DNA of 64,000 nucleotides from Deroplatys truncata (GCA_030765065.1 CM060976.1:56714539-56778538); one strand, 5' to 3'; shown: positions 11,543-23,340, counted from the stretch's first letter. Made by a program: numbers and translations. Notes: generated by a model not told the origin, from the sequence alone.

Positions 11543-12120
11543 GTGAGATGTTTTTATTAAATACTTGCACTTTATAATACGTAAACTATTTTTGTCTCAC
11601 ACGAATACGTATTAAATTTCTTGAGGGCGTGTCTTGCGTCCGGTTAGGAACACTGCTTGCAGGCAACTGAAGTGATTTCAACCGCCTAAAGTTGTAAATT
11701 TCTGTATTTCAAGTCTCTGATTGTCTAATCCTACTCCAATAGAATACCCTCATTTAACTAAAGCTTTTTCTGGTTGTTGAGTGTCTATTTTTAAACTGTC
11801 TCAAAATTTACATTATTGTTGCTCCAATAATGACTAGTAGCATTTAAACTTTCAAATTCATTATTGCCTCAAGGTTACCTCATTGTTACCTCATTGTTAG
11901 CAACTTTTGACCTATTTCTCACAGCTCCTACATTATTATATTACATAATATATTCAGATAGCATTATTACACATGGATACAATATAAACATATACAATGA
12001 CTGTAATATACACTTTTTATATATTGTTACATACACATATTGCTTTAAGGCGGCCTGTTATTGAATTTATATATTATATAATTAGACTGAAATCATTTAA
12101 GTGCTAAAAATACTGCCTCA
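11215..12120 (-). mobile_element. LTR, family A, copy A1 (minus strand)
   Basis: On the minus strand it begins TGAGGCAGTATTTTTAGCAC at 12120 and continues to GCCGAGGCAAACATAAATA near 11310. Beyond this lies a degraded leader with TTTGGGGCGTAGG-type motifs resembling a primer-binding region. The same order is found at 33.4-35.0, 60.4-61.3 and 61.6-62.6 kb. An internal TGTAGGAGCTGTGAGAAATA landmark is at about 11915-11933. A (TA)n(GA)n microsatellite at 11473-11540 lies inside. No gag or pol is attached, so it is a solo LTR or truncated copy. Confidence 0.65.
11473..11540. repeat. Compound (TA)n(AG)n microsatellite
   Basis: Uninterrupted TA dinucleotides followed directly by AG dinucleotides, lying just 5' of the CTGTGAGATG landmark of LTR family A. 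Confidence 0.95.
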
Positions 12121-12728
12121 TGACACGCATGAAATAGTATAAAAATAATACATTAAACATTATTACTAGCGAATTGTCCTCTAGTGTTAAGCTAGCCAGT
12201 TTGGAGTTCTAATACCAGAACCTTATAACAAGTGTCAGTTTAATAATTGCCTTTATATCAAAATCTTGCTCAAGCTCCATGAAGACACTTTTATACGGCT
12301 CCTCCCTTTCTTCATTTAAAGTCGATGGGATTAGTTAATTAAGTATTGTAAGTAACTCAAGTCAGGTGTGTAACCATGCACATAGTCTGGACCTGGCCGC
12401 TTAGTTATTATATACAGTGGTCTCCGTTCACGTTCCCTTGCGTTCAGTGTTCTCATTGCTTTGTTGGCATATCCTTCTAATTCTATGTCAAGTATCCCAT
12501 AAGTGTGTTCGATTCTTTGTGTTGCTGATCTAGCTTGTTTTACACTACTCTTTATGGTGCTTATTTACTTCTAAATATATACTATACCTGCTGTTTCTGC
12601 GCTATTATTGTCTCTATTAGGATAACTGCCATTTTACTTACCCAGATATTTTATTTACGGTCTATAATTATGGACTTGCATAATTTTCGTTTACTGTCTT
12701 CCTGTACTGAATTAAGATCTTGCGTGGT
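12121..12728. other. Unassigned spacer
   Basis: AT-rich with no recognised gene or repeat. The 86-codon frame at 12535-12795 runs into the SINE head and has no domain. Confidence 0.4.
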
Positions 12729-12910
12729 TACACGGGTGGCACGGACTGGTGAACGGAAGGTCCGCGTTCAAATCCGACAAGACCGCCCTCCCTGAGTGAG
12801 TTTTTTTCCAGGTTTCCTCATTCCTCAAACTGGCAAATGCCGAGAGTTACCCTAAACTTAGGCTTAAAACGTCTGATTTCCAAATTTCCCTTCCGAATTA
12901 TCATTTCAAT
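12729..12910 (+). mobile_element. tRNA-derived SINE, family S3
   Basis: The head contains an A-box-like GTGGCACGGACTGG followed by the B box GCGTTCAAATCC at about 12764-12775, spaced as in tRNA genes. A body with CCAGGTTTCCTCATTCC and GGCAAATGCCGAGAG follows. Only one copy is seen in this window and no duplication was defined. The call rests on the box spacing and the lack of any coding potential. Confidence 0.55.
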
Positions 12911-13331
12911 TTCAGTTCATGCATCATGAGTGTCCACCAACTATGGTGTCGTATGTATTAAGCATGGGCATTAAACAGTACTGTTGCCTGATTCTACCTA
13001 ATTTAACTTTTATGAAACACTGTAAATCAGAATTAGCCAATTGAATTAGACGTATCACATTCGTGTAACGTAACACCGTTTCTGGGATTCTTAGGCAAGT
13101 GGCGTTGAGGAAAGGAAAGGGTGTAGATTTGTGTCTTACAACCACGTATATACAAAGTACAACACGAATTCCCCTTACCCCACTAGTCTCTCACCATTAC
13201 CCTTGCTTTACTTTGCTCCGCTTCTGAGTTCCTAACTGATAGGCTCCGTGCGAACAGCAAATAATGCGTTCTGGCGGCAAGCCGTTCATATACTTACAGG
13301 AGTCACATTAATGACGAATGTTTTAGTTAAG

Positions 13332-14235
13332 ATGGATGAAGTTGGTGATTATATTCTACTAAGCAAGAGTAACAATAATTGTTCTGCCGTTGCGTGTAAT
13401 TTTTACATACAAAAACCTGGAACAAAATTTTTCTCGTTTACAAATGAAAAACAGCATGCAAATAAGCTGGATTATCGCCTTGAGGAGGGACACAATTGAT
13501 AAAAACCGTGGAGTCCAACAAAACAATTTCGTGTTTGTAGTCGGCATTTCATTAATGGTACACCTACGAGAGAGCCTGGTAGCCCAGGTTACATATGTTG
13601 CAGGATGCAGTAGATAATATTAAGATGAGGCACAAGAGAAGAAAGGTCAGGCATAGGAAATGTGAAACTCAAAAGAATATCAACAATACAGAATTTCCTT
13701 CTTGCTCGATAACGAGTGATACAAGTACACAAACAGAATTTTTACCTTTAAATTGTTGCGATAATATAAACGTAATATTATTTTGTACTTTAAAAATTAA
13801 CTGTGACGCAGAAGTTCAGACAAATATGCAATTACCTCAAGTGGACACACAGATGATAGACCTGTTGTTTAAATCGTGATTATGGTGTTCAATTTAAGCT
13901 GACAGATTACAATTCATTTGACGCGTACAAATCGATGCACAATACTGAAGAAAAATTTCTTTGCATAGCAGGTGTAAAATTAAATGTGTTTCATATTCTA
14001 TCACTGGTATCATATGTTAATTCCAGCTGTACATTAAGCAAAGAAAATATGTTTCTCTTTCCGATAAAAATGAAACTATGAATCAGTTTTGCATCAATTG
14101 TAATGATTTTTAACTGTTACGGACAACTATTTCCGCTAGTTTCAAATTTTTTCTCTACCATTTGCCCGAAAAAACTGCGAAGTGGATATTTTGGCCTCAC
14201 AGATCTACTATGCCTAATTAATTTAAAAAGCATTT
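13332..14235 (+). pseudogene. THAP-domain / DDE_Tnp_4 transposase pseudogene
   Basis: Decayed protein with a THAP zinc finger at the N-terminus. The C2CH ligands are spread over three frames: CSAVAC at about 13380-13397, the conserved Trp (WIIALRRD) near 13468, and CSRHF with the Cys-x2-His pair near 13530. An acidic/polar linker follows with an STQTE motif (about 13735), then a region resembling the helix-turn-helix upstream of DDE_Tnp_4 transposases (KFLCIAGVKLNVF near 13950; KMKL near 14070; TTISASFKFF and WIFWPHRSTM near 14130-14210). The similarity stops before any catalytic Asp would appear, where SINE-like sequence begins. Two frameshifts and stops make it non-functional. I infer a THAP-bearing Harbinger-like or related transposon; a decayed host THAP gene is less likely because of the transposase-like second half. 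Confidence 0.65.
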
Positions 14236-14280
14236 TTAAAATATTGTGCTTGTATCAAAGACTGCAGTGAGATTAATTGT

Positions 14281-14495
14281 GAGAGAATTAATTGTTCTTT
14301 CACACAAGCCGTGTGTTGGACAGGGTTGGAAAGGCAGAATCAGATGACTGAAAAATTCAATGCCATAGCCGGGATTTGAACGACGGTTCTCCCGGTCTCC
14401 GTCCGGTTGCTCTAACCACTGAGCTACCATGGCAACATGCCGATACGACATTAAATTCTCCAGCTCATTCGCATTTTTCCCGGTAAACCACAAGG
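14281..14495 (-). mobile_element. tRNA-like SINE, family S4, copy 1
   Basis: Minus-strand unit. The 72 nt tRNA-like core (14362-14433) has a 7 bp acceptor stem (GCCATGG with CTATGGC), a D arm TAGCTCAGTGGTTAGAGC, an anticodon-arm stem and a B box GTTCAAATCC. The anticodon loop has C where tRNAs have U33, and the T stem is imperfect, so a working tRNA is unlikely. The tail (14281-14361) continues ATTGAATTTTTCAGTCATC in the coding sense to ACACACGGCTTGTGTG. Confidence 0.7.
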
Positions 14496-14598
14496 AGATC
14501 TCAAATTGTATTGAGATGTCATACCCCAAAGGCGACTTACATTCATTGTAAGTCCTTTAAGTCCCGGGCTTTATAGTTGCAACCACTATTAGGTCAAT

Positions 14599-14815
14599 TA
14601 ATGGAATTAATTGTTCTTTCACACAAGCCGTGTGTTGGACAGGGTTGGAAAGGCAGAATCAGATGACTGAAAAATCAGCTGCAGAATTTAATGTCGTGTC
14701 GGCATGTTGCCATGGTAGCTCAGTGGTTAGAGCACCCGGACGGAGACCGGGAGATCCGTGGTTCAAATCCCGGCTATGGCATTGAATTTTTCAGTCATCT
14801 GATTCTACCTTTCCA
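14599..14815 (+). mobile_element. tRNA-like SINE, family S4, copy 2, with inverted tail in front
   Basis: Plus-strand core at 14709-14780, with a perfect 5 bp anticodon stem (CCCGG/CCGGG) and loop ACGGAGA, followed by the same tail up to TCTGATTCTACCTTTCC. In front of it (14599-14673) stands the tail of copy 1 in the opposite orientation, so this copy is flanked by inverted tails. Copies 1 and 2 form a large imperfect inverted repeat. Confidence 0.7.
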
Positions 14816-14835
14816 ATTGTGAGAGACTTTTTTAA

Positions 14836-15821
14836 TATTCTCTCACAGCAAACATTCTTTTCACTTTGTTGAACTGTCCGCCTATCAATCTAACTTAAAA
14901 TTTTGAAACTTTCTTTCGCATTCTTCTTTTATTATAAGATAGAAAGCACAATCAACTTCTTTTATTTTTTCTAAAAACTCTTTCCTAGGAAAAGGTTCCT
15001 TTTCAGTTTCCGTGAGTAAATCGGTCGTTTCAATGTTTTATCTTGAAATATTTCTTGGATAGTTGGTTGTAACCGGAACTTCTTGGGTTTTCCCATTGTT
15101 GGAGAATGGTTGTTTTCAGGAATCTCTTTCGCTATTAATGAAAGAGCATAGTACAGCAATACGTTTACAACGTTCTGTTAAGCCTGTTGTACATTTACAT
15201 TTTATGATATTCCTGTCAGAATTCATTAGAAAATAAGGTTCATATACAAAGTTGCACATAATTCCGTATTACTAAAGCATTATAAACCTAAATAATGATC
15301 ACATACAGGTTCTTATTTAAATCTACCCCCCTCTCCCTCCCTCCCTCTCTCTCGAAAATAAATAAGAAGAAATCTTACTTTGATTTTCACAGAATGAGAT
15401 TACTGATGACAATTGTTTCCCGTATACACTTGCCGGATATTTCCTCTTCTAATTTTTCCTTCACGTCTAATATAATATGTTGACTAGTTTGAAGATTAGT
15501 ACCTTTTTTCAAAGTAGAAGAGCTGAAATATGATGAATCCCATTTTATTTTCCGATACCCAATACATATTACACTTGATTGTCAATTAGTTTCAGAAGCC
15601 ATATGTCAATTTTTTGTAATGTCTGTCTAGAAAGAATGAATACAAGTTACTAAAATGTACGCGGAATTCTCTCCCAGAAATTCTTTTCCGTTTTTTCCGC
15701 TAGAGGCGCTTGCAGTCGAAATCGCTGCACTAGCACGAACCCTACAGCAAGAAGTTTGCTCGGCAACATCACAGAGCATTCAGTTGACTGATTCTGCTCT
15801 ATATTCTTGTCTACCTGCTTG
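14836..15821. other. Unassigned spacer
   Basis: AT-rich, with a short (CT)n-like pyrimidine run at 15325-15352. A 62-codon minus frame (14971-15159) has a lysine-rich sequence but no recognised domain. 15690-15800 is less AT-rich and unassigned. Confidence 0.4.
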
Positions 15822-15949
15822 TTACTTTCTCTACTACGTATAATAAGTAGGGGAAGTATGGAATTCCACCAAAAATTTGATACCGATTTAACCAGAAATA
15901 CATGTTTTGAAGCACCTGAATAAAAAAAAGCACTTTTAGAAAAAGGTCC

Positions 15950-16012
<63 letters not shown>

Positions 16013-16372
16013 TGTCTGTGAATTGCATAACTCAAAAACGAAAAGTCGGATATCAAACTTGACATTTAGGTTCAGTATCTTTCAAAGATGTGACACGAAG
16101 GTTTTTAAGAAAATTCTCCCACCCCAGACTACCCTTTAAGGAAAGATTTTTCAAAAATTATTTTCTCAAATTTTGATTAAAATATCACATTTAAGATATT
16201 TCCATGACAAATAAAATGTATATCTTTAATTTTCTGGGAATGTCCTCAAAAGTCTTCTTCTTTCTGAATGGCTTTTGCATAATTGGTAAACTGTAAGACA
16301 TAGACAAATTTTTTCTACACAATAAATGTGGAGCTCGTTAAACACACAGTTCATGTCATATACATGTGTGTG

Positions 16373-16423
<51 letters not shown>

Positions 16424-16755
16424 AGTGAAGCATTTCCGAGATATTCCTTGTTATTTGTTTCAATTTTCCAATACTTATACTTTTCTCAAATGGGAATTCG
16501 TTATTCCATTTTTTATGTTCTGGACATGCAAAGATAATGGAATACTCCACATAGCAACCATCTCTTAAATTATTTGACTATCGCTTAAAGCCTACCAATT
16601 CCCCTTGCACCTTCAAGAAAATTAGCAATAAGATAATTTCTGCAAATGTTTATCTCCATTAAAATGAAGTAGACGCAGAATAAGCGTTTGTAAAAATAGT
16701 TTGTACAAGAGTAGAGAGAGACACCTCAGTAATACATCACATTTGTTTCTTCTAA
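15822..16755 (+). repeat. R-family copy R-f with two (GT)n tracts
   Basis: Nearly complete plus-strand R copy from ACTTTCTCTACTACGTATAA to GTAGAGAGAGACACCTCAG near 16710-16730. (GT)n tracts lie at 15952-16010 and 16365-16422. The first is at the internal site after 'AAAAAGGTCCG' where several other R copies also carry microsatellites. The distal third is the variant with CATGCAAAGATAATGG. Apparent ORFs here (CVCVCV or HTHTHT repeats) are microsatellite artefacts. Confidence 0.8.
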
Positions 16756-17489
16756 AAGTGCCATTTTGAAGAGAATGTTAAACATTCCTTAGAAATAAAG
16801 CGGCAAAATTTTCTTCGGTAGAGAGTTTTTCGTTATAAGGAGGATTTGCATGCTCCTAGCTGTTCATTTGCTAAAACGAAATGGGCTGTGGTAGATGGAA
16901 AGTGCCCTGCATGTGCGGTCACCGTAATGAACATGTCTCCACGTTAGAATTTTCTACAACCGTTATACATATTTTAACAGCATTCGCAACCAGCAGGGCT
17001 AAAACCCACAATGTTCTGTAAAGTTACGTTATCTTTCAGGCTCTTCATATGAACCACGTTCCATAACCCTTTCCCATTATCTTTATAGGATACCATCCTA
17101 AATTCAAATCGCCGCCTTCAGAATGAAGGATAAGGGCGTTACCCCTAAATCACGCCAATGTCTTTAATAAAATATTATGATACACGCATAAAAGTGTATT
17201 TTATTTTGGGAGCGTGTGTTTACAAAACAAAGTGAAGGCGAGGAAAGTAATAGATTTTACCAGCGATATTATTGTTTTTGTTATTATTAAGCCAGTACGT
17301 AACTTAAAAAATAAATCAGCTCTGAACAATGGCTCTTCAGATAATATTAAAGGTTTTTCTCCATTGTATAAATCTGCATAGTTTCATTTTGTTTCATTCA
17401 ACACTAACACGAATTGGGTATTCTTAATAATTTTGCTTAGGGTTGTGCCGTTTTCCCCTCTCCCTTGGTCATGACTTATGCAACCAACA
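16756..17489. other. Mostly unassigned; weak tRNA-like SINE at about 16990-17165 (minus)
   Basis: In reverse, 17165 to 17090 reads like a degenerate tRNA head: GGGGTAACGCCC (A-box-like), a stem CCTTC/GAAGG, then GATTTGAATT where a B box would be. The B box is poor, so the SINE call is weak. The rest shows nothing. Confidence 0.35.
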
Positions 17490-17830
17490 TAAAGTACGTC
17501 ACAATGCTTCGGAAATGATGACGTGGATCATCGAGAAAAACGGTTAACATCCGAAGCTTCTAGAAAGATGTCGTCATGCATGACGTAATTGATCATTCCA
17601 CAACTTAAAGCGTCGTGCAGAGTTACCATTGGCTAGTTTGCTTCACGCCACTGACACCAGCGTCATCACGCTCGTGGAGAACTCCAGCAACTCCTGGGCA
17701 GGCAGCAGAGACACTCTTCACCCAGGGACCGAGTGGCTAGCAACTAGCGACGGTGACGGCGAGTTTTGGCGTAAACACCACGAGTAACGTTTTTGGCTTT
17801 TTCTAAATTATTTTCAACTGTTTGGTAAGC
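17490..17830 (+). promoter_or_regulatory. Promoter-like island: heat-shock element, CRE-type sites, CCAAT box, candidate noncoding first exon
   Basis: A relatively GC-rich block in AT-rich DNA. It holds a perfect three-unit heat-shock element (GAAGCTTCTAGAA, 17553-17565), several TGACG-type sites (TACGTCAC 17495-17502, TGACGTGG 17519-17526, TGACGTAA 17581-17588), a 14 bp palindrome CGTCATGCATGACG (17572-17585) and an inverted CCAAT box (ATTGG, 17628-17632). About 200 bp without an ATG follow, up to CTGTTTGGTAAGC (17818-17830), which fits a splice donor. The motif definitions are established; that this is a real promoter with a noncoding exon is inference. No downstream coding exon is recognised in the window. 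Confidence 0.45.
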
Positions 17831-17839
17831 TACAAAATT

Positions 17840-20366
17840 TAACCTTTTTCTCTCTTGGTGTTTCTAAATTCATATTTATGGGAGAAGCATTTATACTTTT
17901 CACTTCGTGCAACATTGCATTGTATTAGTCGCTGTTTCAGAAATATTCTCAATTTTTACGGCAACTTAAATTGCAAAAAGGTGAAAGAGTACATTACATT
18001 GTCGGCTCCGAACATATTCTTTGTAAATTACATAACTTTTAAAATGCTATTGTTAACAAATGCTACACTTTATAAAAATTGTTAACATATGTGGCGGTTA
18101 TTCTTTGCAATTCCTAGCTCCTAAGCAATAGTCCTTTCCACAATATTTAACACCTCTGGGTATGGAAAAAAATCAGTGATACTGAAAAATAGGTATTTCG
18201 ACTAAATAATAGATTTCGATGTTTTTGCACTGAAATGAACTTTATAGTCTGAAAAACAAGTATACAAAGTTTTGCCACCGTGTAACTTCAGAACAGCCGT
18301 AGAGGACACCAGTTTTAAAGGTCTACGCATTAAATATCCATCTGGCGCCAAGCCCCCTTTCTGCTGAAGAAGGAATGCTTTAGAAAACATTATTTTGTGA
18401 CCTGCTTTGTATAAAATAAAAAATGGGTTCAACAGAGTGGATGTTGCTTGTTTAAAATAGTTTATATTTGTGTACTAGGTGTCACTAAAATGCAGAAGTA
18501 CATAGCTGAAAAATGAGTAACTGTGGTGGTACTTTTCAGAACTACATAGAGCTACTAAAGATGTGATATGCCCACAGAAAATGTCTTCCTGCAACTTTGT
18601 TTGAATTTATAAACTTATTCTGTTATTCCTAGTGCTCCCAATAATTGCATGTGTTATTTGTAAGCTTTTTAGTGAGATTGTAGTATCAAGCAACCAAATA
18701 TCTATTTTCAAATTCAGAGTAGTTCCTTCTGTGGGCATTAGAATATATCGATTTTACATGCTGTAATAGGTATACCTTGCAGGAGATAACCAGTTTAATA
18801 GTGAATATTTAGAAGAATTGTTGAATTAGGCTAGATTAAGTTACAATGCCTAGAATAAAGAAACACACCAAGACAGTGCAATGCATCCAAAAATTCTATA
18901 AAGCTAACAGGTCAACAGAAGACTAAAATTTGTGGGTCAGTGGAAGGAAGATACTATCAATACAGACAGCATTATCATTCACTCATTCGCATATCTCCAC
19001 TGTATATATTAAAAAAGTAGCACATTTGTGTTACCAGTGCAAGATGTACAGTTCATTTATGTTGGTTGCAACAATTTAGCATTTATAAGGAGAAAGATAT
19101 CTAGTTATTCCTAAATATGTTTTAATACCACAAGACTTAAAGACAAAACGAAAATACAGTTATGACATTGATATGTACTCAACTTTTCTTTGAAGGCTGT
19201 AGCTATACACCAGGAGGTTTCTAAGCAGGTTTGAATGATAGTAAAAGCACTTCGTAGAAAATTATGCGAATTATTCACTGTCAAATTTTCAAACTGAATT
19301 TTCCGCACCTCAATTTTTTTTTCTGAAGCTGGGAATCAACTTTTTCCCAAATCTATTGACTTAGAACTGTAAAATTTGGTAAACACTTTAAATAATGATT
19401 CTGCTTGAGGCTGTATATTAAAATTATTGGTACTATAAAACTTGAGTAAATATGATTTTGTTTATAAATACCACCGTTTTAATCACACTGTATGAAGAAT
19501 AATATTTATTCAACCTTTAAGAGTAAATATATCTCAAAACTAATGCACAGCGTAAGAAGCATTTCAATTCAAGCATTTTAATACCTGAAACATTTCGGTA
19601 TCTTGTACTTAGCCTAAATAATGATTCCTAAGCAATATTGTTTTTTAAACAAATTATTTTAATTGCTTAATTGTGTGATCAGTGGTTTGAAAATTAATAA
19701 CACAAGTTCCTTTTAATAATATGAATAAGTGATAAAAAAGAAAACGATCACCACATCATTGTGTGCAAATTAGTATTTTCAGTACTAGATGTCCTTAACA
19801 ACATGAGTTGTATAGCACAACGAACAGCAACGCCTTCCATAACAATGTTACAGCTCTGCCCGGGTTAGTGTGTTAAATACGAAGATCCTTTTTTCTCTCC
19901 CTAAATTTATCGCTCCCCTCGCCCTATCTCACTCATTCCTTCATCTCCATTTTTGTCTCTCCCACACCTTACACTTTCCATTATTTCTTCTGTCTTACTC
20001 TCTCCCTCTCCATTGCCCTCACCCCTTTCCCTCCCTTCACTCCCTCTCTTTGGATACAATTATGTAACGTTTTGAAATCCCCGTAACAAAATTGTTTTTC
20101 ATAAGGTGTTTACTAAAAATTAAAATATATGCAACATGTTTAGCAGCAAACTTCTCTCTCTTCCTTATGCGTGCAATGCAATGCTTCCAATCATAGTTTC
20201 CCTGGGTAACCGATTTATACACACGAATAATATAGATAAGTTGGTATAACTTCTTCAATATTCATCGTATCAAAATTTTGTAAATAATGTAACTTATTAG
20301 AAACATTATGTTTCTAAGCTTAACGTATTTTAAAGCCATATATACTATGCGAGGTATAACAAGTTT
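17840..20366. other. Long unassigned AT-rich tract
   Basis: About 2.5 kb with no recognised transposon family, RNA gene or exon. Short ORFs (76 aa at 17855 on +, 76 aa at 18432 on -, 65 aa at 19308 on -) have no domain. 19880-20060 is pyrimidine-rich (CTCCC runs), which explains the ORF there. If the island at 17.5-17.8 kb is a promoter, this could be first-intron sequence. Confidence 0.45.
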
Positions 20367-21195
20367 TACTTTCTCTGCTACGTATAGTAAGTAGGGGAAG
20401 TATTGTATTCCATCCGAAAATTTTACATCGAAACTTCACCAGAAATACATGAGGCTCCCTGAATCATAAAAAAAAAAAAAAATTGGTCCGCGTGTGTGAC
20501 TGTGAACAGCATAACGAAAAGTCGCACCAACATCGCACCAATGACGCGATACGAATATTTTCAACAGGATCCCCAGACTACCCTTTACATGGAAGATCTT
20601 TCGATAATTTTGATTTTCTAAAAGATGGCCCTAACGGTTTTGATTAAAATATCATATACTGTATTAAACATATTTAAATAAAATGTATCTATATCTTGAA
20701 TTTTCTGGGAACAGCCTGTGAAGTCTACTTCATTTGGAAGAAATTGTTTATAATCTTGTATAACTAGTAAACGTTAAGCGAGAGACGAAAACGTACTACA
20801 CCAAAGATGTAGATCTCTTTAAAACACACAATTTATTTAAAATGCGTTTCTTTGTGGTATAAGCCGTTTCTGAGATATCCTTTATTAAAAGTGCAAATTT
20901 TTCATTTCTTGGTCTTTCTGTTAAAGTCTGTCAACATTCAGCAGTTACTCCCGATTGCATGGAAACAGTATGGAATTTTAAGGCCGGCATATAGCGTCCA
21001 GTTCTGAAGCATTGGACTATCCATGTTCATTTTGTATTTATGAAAAAATTGTAATGTAGCTATTTCTGCAAAAGTTTATTTGGATTGAAACGTAACATGT
21101 AGAAAAATAAGCTTGAGAAAGAATAATTTGTGTACCCACTAATAAAAATAGTGAGTAGAGGAAGTAATGTGAATGTATCAGATCACATATTTTTG
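20367..21195 (+). repeat. R-family copy R-g
   Basis: Plus-strand R copy from ACTTTCTCTGCTACGTATAG through TACCCTTTACATGGAAGATC, CTACTTCATTTGGAAG, GATTGCATGGAAACAGTATG and TATAGCGTCCAGTTCTGAAG to GAGTAGAGGAAGTAATGTGA near 21150. The distal third is of the 'AGCGTCCAGTTC' subtype. No (GT)n expansion at the usual site. Confidence 0.8.
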
Positions 21196-22593
21196 TTATT
21201 TTCTACCTATATAAACCCCCCTGCTCTTCGGGCACAATAAGATTATCCCCTATTATCTAAGCGGGACGTAAGGTATGTTATATACCAAATTGGATAACAA
21301 TCGTTTCGGTCATTCTTGCCTGAAAAAACAAACAAAAACACACACACACACACACACACAGGATTCAGGGGTCCTTGGGTGAACACAAAACGAGACTTCC
21401 TTTGCCTTAGCCAGGTACTTAAGTAATTATAGAAAGAAGAAATCATAAATACACAATTGTGACAAATAATTATAATCAATGTTAAGTTCCGTAATTGTAT
21501 TTGAATAAACAAACAACTTGTTACAGACATAACAAATACATTCATTGCTAATTACGGTCTGATTGCTTTATTTTCGATGCTGCTGCACTCTCTGCTTCTG
21601 CGCTAGAACTTCGGAATGGCACTTTTATGGCAGTCACTCGGATATTTCTTAAAATTACTATGACGCATTTTCTAGACTCCTTTTGGACTAGACGCTTTCT
21701 TATCTCTCGAAAGAAACATCTGATGGAGCCGCGCAGGAAAACCTATCTCTTATGTGCTCGATGCCACCTCTAACTTGAATATTATGGACAGGAAGCTTCT
21801 ACCAAAGACAATTTTGATGATAATCTTAAGCTCTATATGCATCTCTGTGACATGCAAAATTAACGTGGTACAAAACTAGCTGGCTCACCACGTTGTACAG
21901 TTTTTTTAGACTCGAATGACGAATTAATGGATTCATTTACCTTCCCCCAATCCTGTTGCTCAATGATCTAAAGCATTTTATGCTAAATCCTCCTCTCTAA
22001 CTCTCATAATTGTAGTTTGTCCAGCCACGGATGAAAAATCCGCTTTAACCAGCAAAAGGGCGTGGAACATTGGCGGAACGTCTGCCTTCCTTAACCTCCT
22101 CCCGACACTCTTTCAAGTTCTGGAAATGCTACATAGTCTATACGTATCCTTTGGCGGTGGAACAATCATCCGTCCGAATGGTCCAGTAATTTTTAGATAA
22201 TTACAGTAAGTGAAATTCCAAACCTTTGTACCTTCTCTTTGGTCCCATATGTATTAGCATAAAATCTGCTTAGTTTTCATGTAATGCAGAAATTCTTACA
22301 TATACAACGAAATAGAGATAAGCTGGTGAGTATGAAGATTCGGTACTCCAGGTCACCAAGTTAACCTCTTTGGAAAATAAATAACTGCGACCATTGAGAC
22401 CAATAATCTTCGTAGTTGTTAATTATGAAAGCATCGATTTATTGATTCCTAATGCTAGAAATGTTCTCTTTTCATAAATTCAATTTAGCACATCCCGCTA
22501 ACAAACTTGATAACATAAATAAAAAGGAAATAAAGCAAACCTTTCTTACATGAGGGTTATTAAAATATTTTGGCATTGGTATGCATGCGTATC
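21196..22593. other. Unassigned stretch
   Basis: No gene or repeat family recognised apart from an (AC)n tract at about 21338-21360. The 100-codon minus frame spanning that tract shows no domain. Confidence 0.4.
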
Positions 22594-22605
22594 GTAGCGT
22601 TATAA

Positions 22606-22860
22606 GCCAGCCTCTGGCTTTCGAGGTGGCGGGTTCAAACCCGGCGGAGGGCGGTGGATTTTTTTTCGGGCGTGAAAATCCTTAGTATGGCTTCCTTCGG
22701 AAGGGAAGTCCCCTGTCGTACATTTACGGCACGTAAAAGAACCTCAAGCCTGAAAAAGAGGCCTCTGAGGAAAATTACCGGTCTCTCATGCCCAATATAT
22801 AATGGGACGCTAAAGATCACAGGAAATAAGATCGTCCATAGTAAACCTCAATTCAATTTT
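22606..22860 (+). mobile_element. tRNA-derived SINE, family S1, with 12 bp target-site duplication
   Basis: Plus-strand S1 copy of 255 bp. The head GCCAGCCTCTGG is followed by the B box GGGTTCAAACCC at about 22630-22641. The body matches the 3.1 and 63.0 kb copies (GTATGGCTTCCTTCGGAAGG, CGGCACGTAAAAGAACCT). Duplications GTAGCGTTATAA (22594-22605) and GTAGCATTATAA (22861-22872) differ at one base. Confidence 0.85.
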
Positions 22861-22872
22861 GTAGCATTATAA

Positions 22873-23198
22873 ACAGATTAGATTAACTTTTATTTCACTG
22901 CGTCTTCTGATTTCTGCTAAACCATGACCATCTGTATACATTGTTTGGAATGAAATATAGGCAGCATATCTTATTTTAAATGCATTTTCAGTAAAGTCAC
23001 AACTGTTTTGTACTCCATGGTAGTCACAACAAAAGCCAAAGCAGTGTGTTCTCATATAACTTCAATGTGTTCGTACTCTAGTACATAGCTTTTGCAAATA
23101 ATTTTTATTCCTTTAGAAATTGATTAATTGAAATTAGGCGTTTTATAATCCAGAGCCTGTCAGAAAGAATAGGGCTTTTCAATAATGACAGAATTATC
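22873..23198. other. Unassigned spacer
   Basis: AT-rich DNA between the S1 SINE and the Penelope-like composite; nothing recognised. Confidence 0.4.
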
Positions 23199-23212
23199 AA
23201 AATCGGTTGTGT
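23199..23212. repeat. Target-site duplication of the Penelope-like composite, left
   Basis: AAAATCGGTTGTGT, identical to 28030-28043 on the other side of the composite. Confidence 0.9.
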
Positions 23213-23299
23213 AAGAACGTAGGCTTTCACGGCCGGTGTCACAATTATAACTAATATAATTTTCCGGGCTGTTATGCCGTGGTCTGCTGAAGAAAGATT

Positions 23300-23340
23300 T
23301 CCCAGACGTTTCGTCCACAACTGCGGTGGACATCTTCAGT
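23300..23340 (-). ncRNA. Hammerhead-ribozyme-like motif, pLTR of copy 1
   Basis: Same motif as in the middle pLTR, on the minus strand, with the intact CTGAAGA core and GAAA box. It lies near the outer end of copy 1. Confidence 0.7.

Noticed and set aside
14709..14780. Functional tRNA gene
   Set aside because: The cloverleaf is nearly complete, but U33 is replaced by C, the T stem is mismatched, and a second copy with the same flanks indicates a SINE.
15811..16568. ORFs with repeated CV, TH or HT residues
   Set aside because: They are translations of (GT)n/(AC)n microsatellites inside an R copy.
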